Assembly (NCBI RefSeq): GCF_014190875.1
Contig: NZ_JACHVS010000003.1
Span: 1-10,463, forward strand
DNA length: 10,463 nucleotides
Source of the DNA: Paeniglutamicibacter cryotolerans
GTDB lineage: Bacteria; Actinomycetota; Actinomycetes; Actinomycetales; Micrococcaceae
Direction of reading: 5' to 3'
Below are positions 1-5,196 of the stretch, piece by piece (positions within the stretch are counted from its first letter, which is position 1; every line of letters starts with the position of its first letter). The notes under the pieces are model-generated. The model had not been told where the DNA came from and made no database searches. It saw only the letters and a program-made list of their open reading frames with translations. Both the position numbers and the translations under genes were made by a program.

Positions 1-1
1 C

Positions 2-133
2 GACAGTCAGCAGGCTGCGGCCCCCTCCCCGGTGCCCTCGGACATGAAGAAGAAGACAGCACCTCCGAGCCCGGAGGATGAACCGCTCCAGGTGTTTGTT
101 CGAGGTGCCGATTACTACGGTGAAGGGCGGTGA
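2..133 (+). CDS. istA: IstA transposase, C-terminal 43 codons (continuation of 9004-10463)
   Basis: These codons complete the IS21 transposase that runs off the right edge of the window. The frame is fixed by the split codon AG|C (10462-10463 plus 1). The segment starts DSQQAAAPSP and ends VRGADYYGEGR before TGA at 131-133; a VRG-type tail just before istB is usual for IstA proteins. The stop overlaps the istB start as GTGA, the usual translational coupling in IS21. Full IstA is 530 residues once joined, a normal family length. The polar, lysine- and proline-rich stretch before the tail looks like a linker. Confidence 0.92.
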   Translation, partial: DSQQAAAPSPVPSDMKKKTAPPSPEDEPLQVFVRGADYYGEGR

Positions 134-906
134 GGGCCATGTTCAGCAGCGTGGACCACGACAAGTTCCGAGCGTTGCGCATGACCCAGGTGGCGCTGGC
201 GTTTGAGGAACTGATCAGCGATGAGGGCAATGAGCAGCGCACCCCGGAGGACCTCTTCCTCAGTGCGGTGGATGATGCGTTGGAGCTGCGGCGCTCGAAC
301 CGGATCGATAAGCTCATCCGCCAGGCGGGGTTTCCTTTTCCACATGCTTCGATAGCCGAGATCGATTATTTGCCCGAACGCAAGCTCACGCAGGTGCGGA
401 TGCAACGATATGCGACCCATGATTGGCGGGCTGATCCGACGAATCTGCTGCTGATTTCCCCGACTGGTGGCGGCAAGACCTATATTGCCTGCGCGATCGG
501 AATCGCTGCCTGCCATACGGAACACAGCGTGCATTACGCCCGGATGGATGACCTGGCCCGGGAGCTGATTGTTGCCCGTGGAGACGTGATTGCCCACCAG
601 AATCTCTTGAACAGGCTCAGCGATGTTGAGGTGCTGATCATCGATGACTTCCTCACGGTAGGCATCAACGAGGTCATAGCCAATGACCTGTTCACCGTGT
701 TGGTGAATCGGGATCAGCGGTTGCCGACGGTGATCGCCAGTCAGTCAGGTCCGAAGTATTGGGTGGAGACCCTGCCGGAGAAGGTAGCTGCCGATTCGAT
801 CGTGAACCGGCTCTCCAGTCGAGCCCGCCAGATTACCTTGGGCGATCTGGATATGCGCCGGTTACGTGCCGATCAGGAAAGGGCAGTTGCCGATTATTGG
901 GAATAG
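130..906 (+). CDS. istB: IstB, AAA+ ATPase helper of IS21 transposition
   Basis: IstB is the DnaC-like AAA+ ATPase that helps the IstA transposase choose and engage target DNA. The 258-residue product has a Walker A motif SPTGGGKT at about residues 110-117 and a Walker B motif VEVLIIDD at about 166-173, preceded by the IstB-type N-terminal helical domain and a linker with DLFLSAVDDALELR. Length matches the family (about 250). The chosen GTG at 130 overlaps the istA stop (GTGA); an ATG at 139 (M4) is an alternative and would shorten the protein by three residues. No frameshift or missing motif is seen, so the gene looks functional. Confidence 0.95.
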   Translation: MRAMFSSVDHDKFRALRMTQVALAFEELISDEGNEQRTPEDLFLSAVDDALELRRSNRIDKLIRQAGFPFPHASIAEIDYLPERKLTQVRMQRYATHDWRADPTNLLLISPTGGGKTYIACAIGIAACHTEHSVHYARMDDLARELIVARGDVIAHQNLLNRLSDVEVLIIDDFLTVGINEVIANDLFTVLVNRDQRLPTVIASQSGPKYWVETLPEKVAADSIVNRLSSRARQITLGDLDMRRLRADQERAVADYWE

Positions 907-1006
907 CGGCGGCGCGATCCGGTAAGCCACTACCGGAGTTGGGGCTCTGGGTGCCGGTCGGGAATCGGAGGTGACGGTTCCTGGCCGGTACCCGGTCGCT
1001 GAAACA

Positions 1007-1041
1007 AACGGTACCGGGTGCCCGGACTGACCGTACCATCA
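1007..1041 (-). repeat. IS21 right terminal inverted repeat, 35 bp
   Basis: The reverse complement of 1007-1041 equals 8871-8905 over all 35 bases, beginning TGATGGTACGGTCAGTCC. Beyond the perfect 35 bp similarity continues at several positions (CATTTCGGC against TGTTTCAGC). Perfect identity of both ends suggests an intact, recently active element. Confidence 0.95.
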
Positions 1042-1372
1042 CGCCGAATTTGCCAGCACATTCGAGAGCTTCCATAACGACAGCTATGAGTCGCTCTCGA
1101 TTGTCTTGTCGGACTCTACTTTCCATTGTGTATTTATGAGTGAGCCAAGCACCTAAGACAACACCGGCGACTGCAAAGAAGGCCGAGAAGAAGTTTGAAT
1201 CCATCACCTGGAGTACAAATTCTTGTAGTGGGAGGACTTTTTCGTTTGATACCGGGGAAGAAATCTGGGGAACTGGTGCTGATGGTTCTGAAGTCAGCTC
1301 GACGAAGGGAAAAGAAGGTTCTACTGAGGGAACAGGGATCAGGAGCATATCGGGGTGGATTCCATCTTTCAT
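1042..1372 (-). pseudogene. 5' part of IS21-split membrane-protein gene
   Basis: The minus-strand ORF from ATG at 1372 is open for 110 codons and then runs into the IS end. The product has a proline-rich N-terminus (residues 10-42), a hydrophobic helix NFFSAFFAVAGVVLGAWL (about 60-77) and a charged stretch after it (HKYTMESRVRQDNRERL), so it looks like a single-pass membrane-anchored protein. The last codon is cut after one base. The minus-strand sequence starting at 8870 supplies the other two bases and stays open for 149 more codons, so the two halves form a 259-residue ORF if joined directly. No good ribosome binding site precedes 1372; M58, just before the hydrophobic helix, is a possible alternative start. 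Family not recognised. Confidence 0.72.
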
Positions 1373-1429
1373 TTAGGTTTTAGCCGCGTTTCCAGCGTTT
1401 CCAGAACGGCGATCGCTAAGGCACACAGA

Positions 1430-1451
1430 CGGGGCCGTGTAGCAGGCCCCG
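1430..1451. terminator. GC-rich hairpin, possible terminator
   Basis: CGGGGCC at 1430-1436 pairs perfectly with GGCCCCG at 1445-1451 across an 8-base loop. There is no T run on either side, so intrinsic termination is uncertain. It lies between the minus-strand lipoprotein gene and the minus-strand split gene. A tandem 9-bp repeat CGTTTCCAG (1387-1395 and 1396-1404) sits next to it, toward the split gene. Confidence 0.45.
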
Positions 1452-1480
1452 CGAATCTTCCTAGCCGGCAGTATCTGGAT

Positions 1481-1513
1481 CCCCGTCACTGCGCACGAGG
1501 TGGGATGACGGGG
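1481..1513. terminator. Second hairpin, 8-bp perfect arms
   Basis: CCCCGTCA at 1481-1488 and TGACGGGG at 1506-1513 are perfect reverse complements with a 17-base loop. It is the middle of three successive hairpins downstream of the lipoprotein gene. It may terminate that transcript, or be part of a structured or replication element. Confidence 0.4.
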
Positions 1514-1524
1514 CACAGCCGATA

Positions 1525-1549
1525 GCGCACTCCAGCATCCGTAGTGCGC
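1525..1549 (-). terminator. Third hairpin, just past the lipoprotein stop
   Basis: GCGCACT at 1525-1531 pairs perfectly with AGTGCGC at 1543-1549 around an 11-base loop, 18 bp beyond the stop codon of the minus-strand lipoprotein gene. Position fits a transcription terminator, but a T run is missing. Confidence 0.45.
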
Positions 1550-1567
1550 GACTCATCAACCATTGAT

Positions 1568-2104
1568 CTATAGCTTTCCGAAATCCTTGCAAACAGCAGT
1601 ATCCGGATGAATCATACAAGCTACTTCAATGTCTGTTACTGAAGGAATAGACCCTTCAACCATGCCCATGACGCCCGGGTATTTAGCTACCGCGCTCAAC
1701 CATTCGTTCGTCTCCTGGCACGCTTCTAGCGTTCGCCGGATCAGCATCTCTGCTGCTTCGGAATTCACTTCGTTTGCCGCCCGCTTGGATGCATTCAGGC
1801 ATTCGTTCGAAACCTCAACTCGTTTGCCCCCGGTGACGCCGATCCAATCGCTGTTTGGATCAGTTTTAGATCGTTCAGTATCGCTTCGTTTAGATGACGA
1901 GGAGTAGCAGCCGATACTGCGCATTTCTCCTTGCGCAGCCTCGGAGTTAGGGATTGCTTTCAAGAGCGGGAACAACTCGGGGCATTCTTTTCCCGCGTTG
2001 ATCGCGGTGCGCAGCTCCGCTAGCTGGTCCGTAGGCGTGGCAGAGCACGAGGAAAGGCTAAGGGCAGCGGCAAGGGCCACGATCACGGCGTAGGTTCTCT
2101 TCAT
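1568..2104 (-). CDS. Predicted secreted lipoprotein of unknown function
   Basis: The 178-residue product starts MKRTYAVIVALAAALSLSSC, a type II signal peptide: two basic residues, a hydrophobic core and lipobox LSSC at residues 17-20. Cys20 would be lipidated and the rest displayed outside the membrane. The mature part is polar and has six more cysteines, suggesting disulphides. I chose ATG at 2104 over the in-frame GTG at 2110: a TATAAA -10 element inside the palindrome lies 8 bases from 2104, exactly as on the other side for the recombinase, while GTG 2110 would be only 2 bases away. There is no Shine-Dalgarno, so the message is probably leaderless. The gene is divergent from the recombinase. 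Plasmid lipoproteins can act in surface exclusion or phage-receptor blocking, but nothing in the sequence proves such a role. Confidence 0.85.
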   Translation of the reverse strand: MKRTYAVIVALAAALSLSSCSATPTDQLAELRTAINAGKECPELFPLLKAIPNSEAAQGEMRSIGCYSSSSKRSDTERSKTDPNSDWIGVTGGKRVEVSNECLNASKRAANEVNSEAAEMLIRRTLEACQETNEWLSAVAKYPGVMGMVEGSIPSVTDIEVACMIHPDTAVCKDFGKL

Positions 2105-2110
2105 GGCCAC

Positions 2111-2142
2111 AATTTATACCAAACGTCCCTTTGGTATAAATT
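2111..2142. promoter_or_regulatory. 32-bp palindrome with back-to-back promoters; candidate operator or recombination site
   Basis: AATTTATACCAAA (2111-2123) and TTTGGTATAAATT (2130-2142) are perfect 13-bp inverted arms around CGTCCC. Each arm contains TATAAA reading outward (2135-2140 on plus, 2118-2113 on minus), and each is followed after exactly 8 bases by a start codon (GTG 2149 and ATG 2104). No -35 close to TTGACA can be seen. The two promoters would overlap and compete, and a dimeric protein on the palindrome would shut both. The size also fits subsite I of a serine-resolvase res site (about 28-32 bp). An AT-rich palindrome in an otherwise GC-rich plasmid stands out. Confidence 0.8.
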
Positions 2143-2148
2143 CGGAAC

Positions 2149-2811
2149 GTGAACCCGATCAGGACAGCCATCGTCTACGCCCGCGTCTCCACCGAGGAAC
2201 AGGCCAGCAAGGGGGCCAGCCTGGACGCCCAGATCCAGGTATTGAGCCAGGTCGCGCAATTTCGGGGCTGGAACGCGGTGGTCATGCAGGAACAGGCCTC
2301 CGGCAAATCCATGTCCCGCAAGGCGCGTCCGGTATTGAATGAGGCGCTGGACATGCTCACCGCTGGCGCGGCCCACTACCTGCTTGCCGTGCGGATCGAC
2401 CGCATCAGTCGCAGCGTCGAAGACTTCGCCGGGCTCATGGGTAGGTCGCGGCGAGAAGGGTGGGCGATGGTGCTCAGCGAGATGGAGCTGGACACCACCA
2501 CCTCACAGGGTGAGTTCATGGCCAACGTCCAGGTATCGGTCGCACAGTACGAGCGCCGCCTCATTGGTGACCGGACCCGCGAGGGGCTGGCGCAGCGGAA
2601 GCGCGAGGGCGTGAAGCTGGGCCGACACACGGAGCTGCCCGTTGGGGTGGTGAAGCGGATCAAGACCGAACGCCGCCACGGTGCCACGTACACCGCCATT
2701 GCCAAGGGGCTTACCGAGGACGGAACTCCGACGGCTCAAGGTGGCGCGCGGTGGTATCCGGCAACGGTGAAGAAGATCCTGGAGTCCGAAGTCTGGGCCC
2801 GCATTTCCTAG
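2149..2811 (+). CDS. Small serine recombinase (resolvase/invertase family)
   Basis: The 220-residue protein has a resolvase catalytic domain (about 5-145) with the nucleophile Ser14 in YARVSTEEQ (residues 10-18), the DRISRS motif at 84-89 and the E-helix region with VAQYERRLIGDRTREGL (131-147). A basic hinge, QRKREGVKLGRH (149-160), leads to a C-terminal helix-turn-helix around 165-215. It cuts and rejoins DNA through a 5'-phosphoserine link. On a plasmid this usually resolves multimers, or inverts or integrates DNA. Start GTG 2149 is preferred because the -10 of the palindrome is 8 bases upstream and homology begins at residue 5. No Shine-Dalgarno is seen. Length is slightly above simple Tn3-type resolvases (about 185) and far below large serine integrases. 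Confidence 0.93.
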   Translation: MNPIRTAIVYARVSTEEQASKGASLDAQIQVLSQVAQFRGWNAVVMQEQASGKSMSRKARPVLNEALDMLTAGAAHYLLAVRIDRISRSVEDFAGLMGRSRREGWAMVLSEMELDTTTSQGEFMANVQVSVAQYERRLIGDRTREGLAQRKREGVKLGRHTELPVGVVKRIKTERRHGATYTAIAKGLTEDGTPTAQGGARWYPATVKKILESEVWARIS

Positions 2812-2839
2812 CTGGCCAGAGAACGTGTCTGGTGGCCAG
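2812..2839 (+). terminator. Hairpin directly after recombinase stop
   Basis: CTGGCCA (2812-2818) and TGGCCAG (2833-2839) are perfect 7-bp arms. An alternative inner pairing CCAGA/TCTGG overlaps it. It begins one base after the recombinase stop. No T run follows, so termination is likely but not certain. Confidence 0.5.
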
Positions 2840-2894
2840 GTCTACCTGTCGGGGAGCAATGACAAGCTGAATCAAACCAACGAGGGGGCATCAC

Positions 2895-3131
2895 ATGACA
2901 ACGAGAGCATCGGAAATCTACGACCAACTGAAGACGCTTCGGTTCCAGCTGGAGCAACTCGGCAATGAGGGCCGCGTCGTCATGGCCAGGGATGGCATGA
3001 ATGCGGATCACCCAGACTCGGCGGCTGCGGTGACCAAAGCCTTGGCTGGGCTTGACCAGGCGATTGACGCAACCTGTTGGATGGAAACGCTGGCCACGGT
3101 CAATGGGACTTATCCCGAGCTGAAGGACTAG
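2895..3131 (+). CDS. Small hypothetical protein, 78 aa
   Basis: ATG at 2895 follows GAGGGGG (2882-2888) at a 6-base spacing, a good ribosome binding site and the main support for the gene. The product is soluble and mostly helical by eye: an N-terminal helix with a leucine/heptad pattern (SEIYDQLKTLRFQLEQLG, about 6-23), then an acidic, alanine-rich second half with one cysteine near residue 61. There is no signal peptide or membrane segment. It follows the recombinase in the same direction after 83 bp and a hairpin, and converges on the HTH gene. No family recognised; a small dimeric plasmid accessory protein is a guess. Confidence 0.7.
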   Translation: MTTRASEIYDQLKTLRFQLEQLGNEGRVVMARDGMNADHPDSAAAVTKALAGLDQAIDATCWMETLATVNGTYPELKD

Positions 3132-3143
3132 AACCGAAATAAT

Positions 3144-3176
3144 ATGCCCCGAGTCAACAACACGAGTCGGGAGCAT
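3144..3176 (+). terminator. Hairpin between convergent genes
   Basis: ATGC-CCCGA (3144-3152) pairs with TCGGG-A-GCAT (3167-3176), nine base pairs with one bulged A and a 14-base loop. It lies 12 bp after the 78-aa ORF stop. A direct repeat CGAGTC lies inside it. Confidence 0.5.
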
Positions 3177-3184
3177 AGTCATGC

Positions 3185-3201
3185 TTGGGCGTATCGCCCA
3201 A
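3185..3201 (-). terminator. Tight 7-bp hairpin after HTH gene
   Basis: TTGGGCG TAT CGCCCAA (3185-3201) is a perfect stem with a 3-base loop, 10 bp beyond the stop of the minus-strand HTH gene. It is suited to transcription termination, though no T run follows. Confidence 0.5.
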
Positions 3202-3211
3202 CGGTCTAGGA

Positions 3212-3748
3212 TCAGTGGCGGCGACCAAATGTTAACAATCGGCGAACATTTCCTAGAGGGGTTTGCTTAGGGTTGTTCACGGGCTCATCTTGAGCACGCG
3301 CACTGGGTTGCTCTGTGAGCGTGCTCAGACCTTGCTCAGTGGATTGCTCAGGCTTGGTTCCCTCGATCATTCGCAGAGCGGTTCTCAGGCTGTCAGCGTG
3401 TGCCTGGGCAGATTCCGCAAGTCTTGCCAATCCGGCACTGCGCTCACGTTCGAGGGCCAGTTGGTGCTCAAGTTCCATGATGCGTTTGTCAGGGTTGCTC
3501 ATGGGTTGTTCAAGTGATTGCTCAGTGGGTTGTTCAGTGAGCGCGTTCACCGGGATCTCTGGGGTGCTCTTGAGCATGCTCACTCCTGCGGCGAGGAGAT
3601 CCGCGATGGGGAACCGCCAAGCACCCGAGGTGTCCTTGTAGGCGTTGGGGAATCGCCCGTTCTCCAGGTACCGGCGAAGGGTCGACCTGCTGGCGTTGGT
3701 GCGTTCGACCGCTTCCGAGAGTCGCCATGCGGGGCGTTGTCCATCCAT
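3212..3748 (-). CDS. HTH / coiled-coil DNA-binding plasmid protein
   Basis: The 178-residue protein begins with a MerR/excisionase-like helix-turn-helix (about 8-52: LSEAVERTNASRSTLRRYLENG, then a wing AYKDTSGAWRFPIADLL). A low-complexity linker of TEQP/TEQS/LEQP units follows (71-82). Next comes a charged coiled coil (about 86-130, with LEHQLALERERSAGLARLAESAQ), a second TEQ-rich stretch (133-148) and a basic tail ending RRLLTFGRRH. An HTH followed by a coiled coil resembles KfrA-like or accessory replication proteins of plasmids. It may regulate its own promoter, segregation or replication. ATG 3748 has no strong Shine-Dalgarno. A 34-bp inverted repeat and candidate promoter lie 70-120 bp upstream, and the putative origin beyond that. 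It is one of only two plausible candidates for an unrecognised initiator here. Confidence 0.88.
   Translation of the reverse strand: MDGQRPAWRLSEAVERTNASRSTLRRYLENGRFPNAYKDTSGAWRFPIADLLAAGVSMLKSTPEIPVNALTEQPTEQSLEQPMSNPDKRIMELEHQLALERERSAGLARLAESAQAHADSLRTALRMIEGTKPEQSTEQGLSTLTEQPSARAQDEPVNNPKQTPLGNVRRLLTFGRRH
3308..3355. repeat. TTGCTCA-type short repeats, cluster A
   Basis: Inside the HTH gene, TTGCTC motifs start at 3308, 3332 and 3344, with a related GTGCTCAG at 3321. TTGCTCAGTGGA at 3332 and TTGCTCAGGCTT at 3344 are spaced exactly 12 bp. On the coding strand they read ACTGAGCAA-like codons (Thr-Glu-Gln), so part of the repetition is protein-level. The same 9-mer recurs outside any coding context in the hairpin at 4833-4866. 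Confidence 0.6.
3495..3541. repeat. TTGCTCA-type short repeats, cluster B
   Basis: Four units start at 3495, 3506, 3518 and 3530, with spacings of 11, 12 and 12 bp and the pattern TTGYTCARTGRG. On the minus strand they encode TEQPTEQSLEQP. They may be just a repetitive linker or an iteron-like protein-binding array embedded in the gene. Confidence 0.65.
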
Positions 3749-3814
3749 GGTTCCAAGGTACGTGGGACATATCGCGACCTATGACCAAGTCAGAGTGACA
3801 CGCCGGTTAAAGGC

Positions 3815-3871
3815 CGATAGCCGGGACCCTGGCAGGTACCCGACTATCGTGAAGTTTGCTACATAACTCAA
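3815..3871 (-). promoter_or_regulatory. Candidate promoter and operator of the HTH gene
   Basis: On the minus strand TTGAGT (3871-3866) is followed after 17 bp by GATAGT (3848-3843), a moderate sigma-70-type promoter pointing at the HTH gene. The -35 overlaps a small palindrome ACTCA-ATA-TGAGT (3866-3878). The -10 overlaps the arm of a larger inverted repeat, CGATAG (3815-3820) with CTATCG (3844-3849), extended inward by CGGG/CCCG after one mismatch. Both could be self-regulatory binding sites, or a leader hairpin. Confidence 0.45.
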
Positions 3872-4164
3872 TATGAGTGTATCTCGACTCCTGGCAGAGT
3901 GCGAGCTACCCGCCCACGGCATGTCGAAGCCGAGTCAGGGTGAATGACCACCGGCTTGTCCCCGGGTGTAGTGAGAACAAAGGATTTCCCGAGAGGGATT
4001 GAACGCGTATCAAGGCAGACTCGGAGCGCTAGAAAATCCAACGGGGTAAGAGCGTTAGCGGCTCCCCCGGTTCACCCCTCACATCCCAGTCCTGGCGCAG
4101 GCGAGTAATTCCCGTAGCGCGTTCTAGGAAACCTCGACCGGCTCCGTCCGAATCAAATTTTCCC

Positions 4165-4223
4165 GATCCCCCTAGTGAATCCTTTCCGCGCCATCAGTGT
4201 GCCCTCGATTCACTAGGGGGGTC
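4165..4223. repeat. Inverted repeat 1 of putative origin, 14-17 bp arms
   Basis: CCCCCTAGTGAATC (4168-4181) and GATTCACTAGGGGG (4207-4220) are perfect 14-bp arms with a 25-base loop. Three further pairs outside (4165-4167 with 4221-4223) fit if one is a G-U wobble, which favours an RNA or single-strand role. Confidence 0.8.
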
Positions 4224-4227
4224 CATC

Positions 4228-4307
4228 GTTTCCTGACCCCACCATCCGAATGCCAGGGTTGGTGCGTTGCGTCAAGAGCTTTACCGAAGTGCTTGGGGTC
4301 AGGAAAC
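4228..4307. repeat. Inverted repeat 2 of putative origin, 14-bp arms
   Basis: GTTTCCTGACCCCA (4228-4241) and TGGGGTCAGGAAAC (4294-4307) are perfect reverse complements separated by 52 bases. The arms enclose a G/T-rich stretch. It starts only five bases after inverted repeat 1. Confidence 0.8.
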
Positions 4308-4340
4308 AGCAGTTGAGACAGTCTGAGCGAAGCGAAGTCC

Positions 4341-4364
4341 GTTAGTGGTTCCGGTACCACTAAC
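4341..4364. repeat. Inverted repeat 3 of putative origin, 9-bp arms
   Basis: GTTAGTGGT (4341-4349) and ACCACTAAC (4356-4364) are perfect arms around TCCGGT. Directly repeated AGCGA units precede it (4327-4336) and TAAC units overlap its end. Confidence 0.75.
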
Positions 4365-4419
4365 TAACTAAAGCCAAGACAAAACCGCTCTTACTTCCTA
4401 CGTTGGCGAGTACAGCCAG

Positions 4420-4824
4420 GTGAAAACCCACAAAGGTAAGAACCGTGTTCTGGTGATTGGTAAGTCCTCCCCTTTAAAACCCAAATCGAAGTTGAGCAGC
4501 TCAGGATGCTCCACCATGTGGACATGGATTGTCAGCATTGAAACCAGCTCCGGAGAAAACCTCTGGAGCGAAGAAAATCGAGAGCTGGGATTCACGATTT
4601 TTGATCTATGGCAAAGCGATGAAGCCCTGCACCTGTTTAACGGCGGAAATATCGCATACGACGATCGATTAACAGGCAAAGTCCGACCAGTCCTAAAACG
4701 CATGGAAGAAGAACGAGACAGGCATTCCCATGACGCTATGAAGGGAATGTTCGGAACCATCGAGGAACGTCTCTCCTTGCTAGATCCCGAGGAAGAATTA
4801 GCCATCACTCTCATGGACTACTAA
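4420..4824 (+). CDS. Orphan hypothetical protein next to the putative origin
   Basis: The ORF opens after TAA at 4369 and can start at GTG 4420 (134 aa), with a weak GGCGAG nine bases upstream. It can also start at ATG 4516 (102 aa) with AGGA at 4503-4506. The N-terminal part from the GTG is lysine- and serine-rich. From residue 33 it looks like a folded protein: MWTWIVSIETSSGE, then LGFTIFDLWQSDEALHLFNGG, then a charged helical part VRPVLKRMEEERDRH, ending in an acidic tail. There is no membrane segment or family motif that I recognise. Base composition is more AT-rich than the mob genes, hinting at separate origin. Position beside the repeats makes it a candidate replication or copy-control protein, but that is inference only. 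A strong hairpin follows the stop. Confidence 0.6.
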   Translation: MKTHKGKNRVLVIGKSSPLKPKSKLSSSGCSTMWTWIVSIETSSGENLWSEENRELGFTIFDLWQSDEALHLFNGGNIAYDDRLTGKVRPVLKRMEEERDRHSHDAMKGMFGTIEERLSLLDPEEELAITLMDY

Positions 4825-4832
4825 GTAGACCT

Positions 4833-4866
4833 GACTGAGCAAGCTAAACCTATAGCTTGCTCAGTC
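4833..4866. terminator. Perfect 13-bp hairpin after orphan ORF
   Basis: GACTGAGCAAGCT (4833-4845) pairs perfectly with AGCTTGCTCAGTC (4854-4866) across an 8-base loop. It starts 8 bases after the orphan ORF stop and so looks like a terminator, perhaps bidirectional, although C rather than T residues follow. Its arms contain TTGCTCAGT, the same 9-mer found at 3332 and 3518 in the HTH gene, so it could also be a protein-binding site. Confidence 0.65.
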
Positions 4867-4995
4867 CCCGGTTCCTGGTGGCGTTGTACTTGGGTGTGAG
4901 GGATGAATTGAAAACATCCACGGACTTCTCGACGATTCGCCCTCTTTCCAGACTGGGCGGTGCAGCTGCTTTTTACTCGGGTCATCTGGCTGTGG

Positions 4996-5196
4996 TCATG
5001 AAAGCCCAGAACTACCGTCAAAAAAAACCTGAACCAATTCCCGGATCTCCGACTTAACCACCTCCTGAATGGCTTTGTAAGCGATTACGCGCGCCGCAAA
5101 CAGCAGTTTGAATCCGTATCGAACCCAGCGTCCCTGTGGAACGCTCTGCGGGGGCTGATGCGATTCGTGGTTGTTCTCGTGCTGTTCCTGACTCAT
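4996..5196 (-). CDS. Small 66-aa protein upstream of oriT, strong ribosome binding site
   Basis: On the minus strand GAGGAGG lies 8 bases before ATG 5196, one of the best ribosome binding sites in the window. The longer reading from 5352 has no such support and is rejected. The product has a polar, His/Gln/Glu-rich N-terminus (residues 1-20) and then a basic-hydrophobic helix region, RWVRYGFKLLFAARVIAYKAIQEVV (23-47, too charged for a confident membrane span). It ends in a helix with EIRELVQVFF. It may be a membrane-associated or DNA-relaxosome accessory protein. It reads away from oriT and mobC on the opposite strand. No family recognised. Confidence 0.68.
   Translation of the reverse strand: MSQEQHENNHESHQPPQSVPQGRWVRYGFKLLFAARVIAYKAIQEVVKSEIRELVQVFFDGSSGLS

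Larger units (their letters stand above)
1..1041 (+). mobile_element. IS21-family element, right part (continues from 8871-10463)
   Basis: This is the right-hand portion of an IS21-type insertion sequence interrupted only by the linearization point of the window. It carries the istA 3' end (2-133), all of istB (130-906) and the right terminal inverted repeat (1007-1041). Joined to 8871-10463 the element is 2,634 bp, a normal size for IS21. It begins TGATGG and ends CCATCA, fitting the TG...CA ends of the family. Flanking bases are GGCC before the left end and CGCC after the right end, so there is no perfect target duplication; the two quartets differ at one base. The element interrupts a minus-strand gene. 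Confidence 0.93.
3872..4419. other. Non-coding, repeat-rich stretch; candidate vegetative origin or control RNA
   Basis: No ORF of conventional size with a start signal is seen over about 550 bp, an unusual gap on such a compact plasmid. The left half has short inverted repeats (for example AAGCCG/CGGCTT near 3928-3955), three variants of a CCTGGC-type motif (near 3829, 3890 and 4091), and a DnaA-box-like TTGTCCCCG at 3956 (7 of 9). The right half has three successive, mostly perfect inverted repeats, listed separately. TAACTAACTAA at 4361-4371 gives stops in all three plus-strand frames directly before the next ORF. Between the HTH gene and the orphan ORF, and with no Rep gene elsewhere, this is the best place for oriV, a single-strand origin or an antisense-controlled primer. 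Confidence 0.55.

Noticed and set aside
833..1041. C-terminal part of the minus-strand ORF that extends into the IS
   Set aside because: These codons are IS end sequence read through by chance; the true continuation lies at 8870-8422.
2376..2705. Minus-strand 109-codon frame opposite the recombinase
   Set aside because: Shadow of a clear serine recombinase.
3308..3541. CRISPR-like array from TTGCTCA repeats
   Set aside because: Units are only 7-12 bp, spacing is 11-12 bp with no unique spacers, and the DNA is protein-coding.
3263..3641. Plus-strand ORFs opposite the HTH gene
   Set aside because: Shadow frames; the minus frame has clear HTH and coiled-coil structure.
4040..4140. tRNA-like segment with a GGTTC motif near 4069
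   Set aside because: No cloverleaf, acceptor stem or anticodon arm can be drawn by eye.
3956..4525. DnaA-box-like sites at 3956-3964 (7 of 9) and 4517-4525 (8 of 9, minus strand)
   Set aside because: Isolated, imperfect, and one lies inside the orphan ORF; not enough to call an origin, only noted as consistent.
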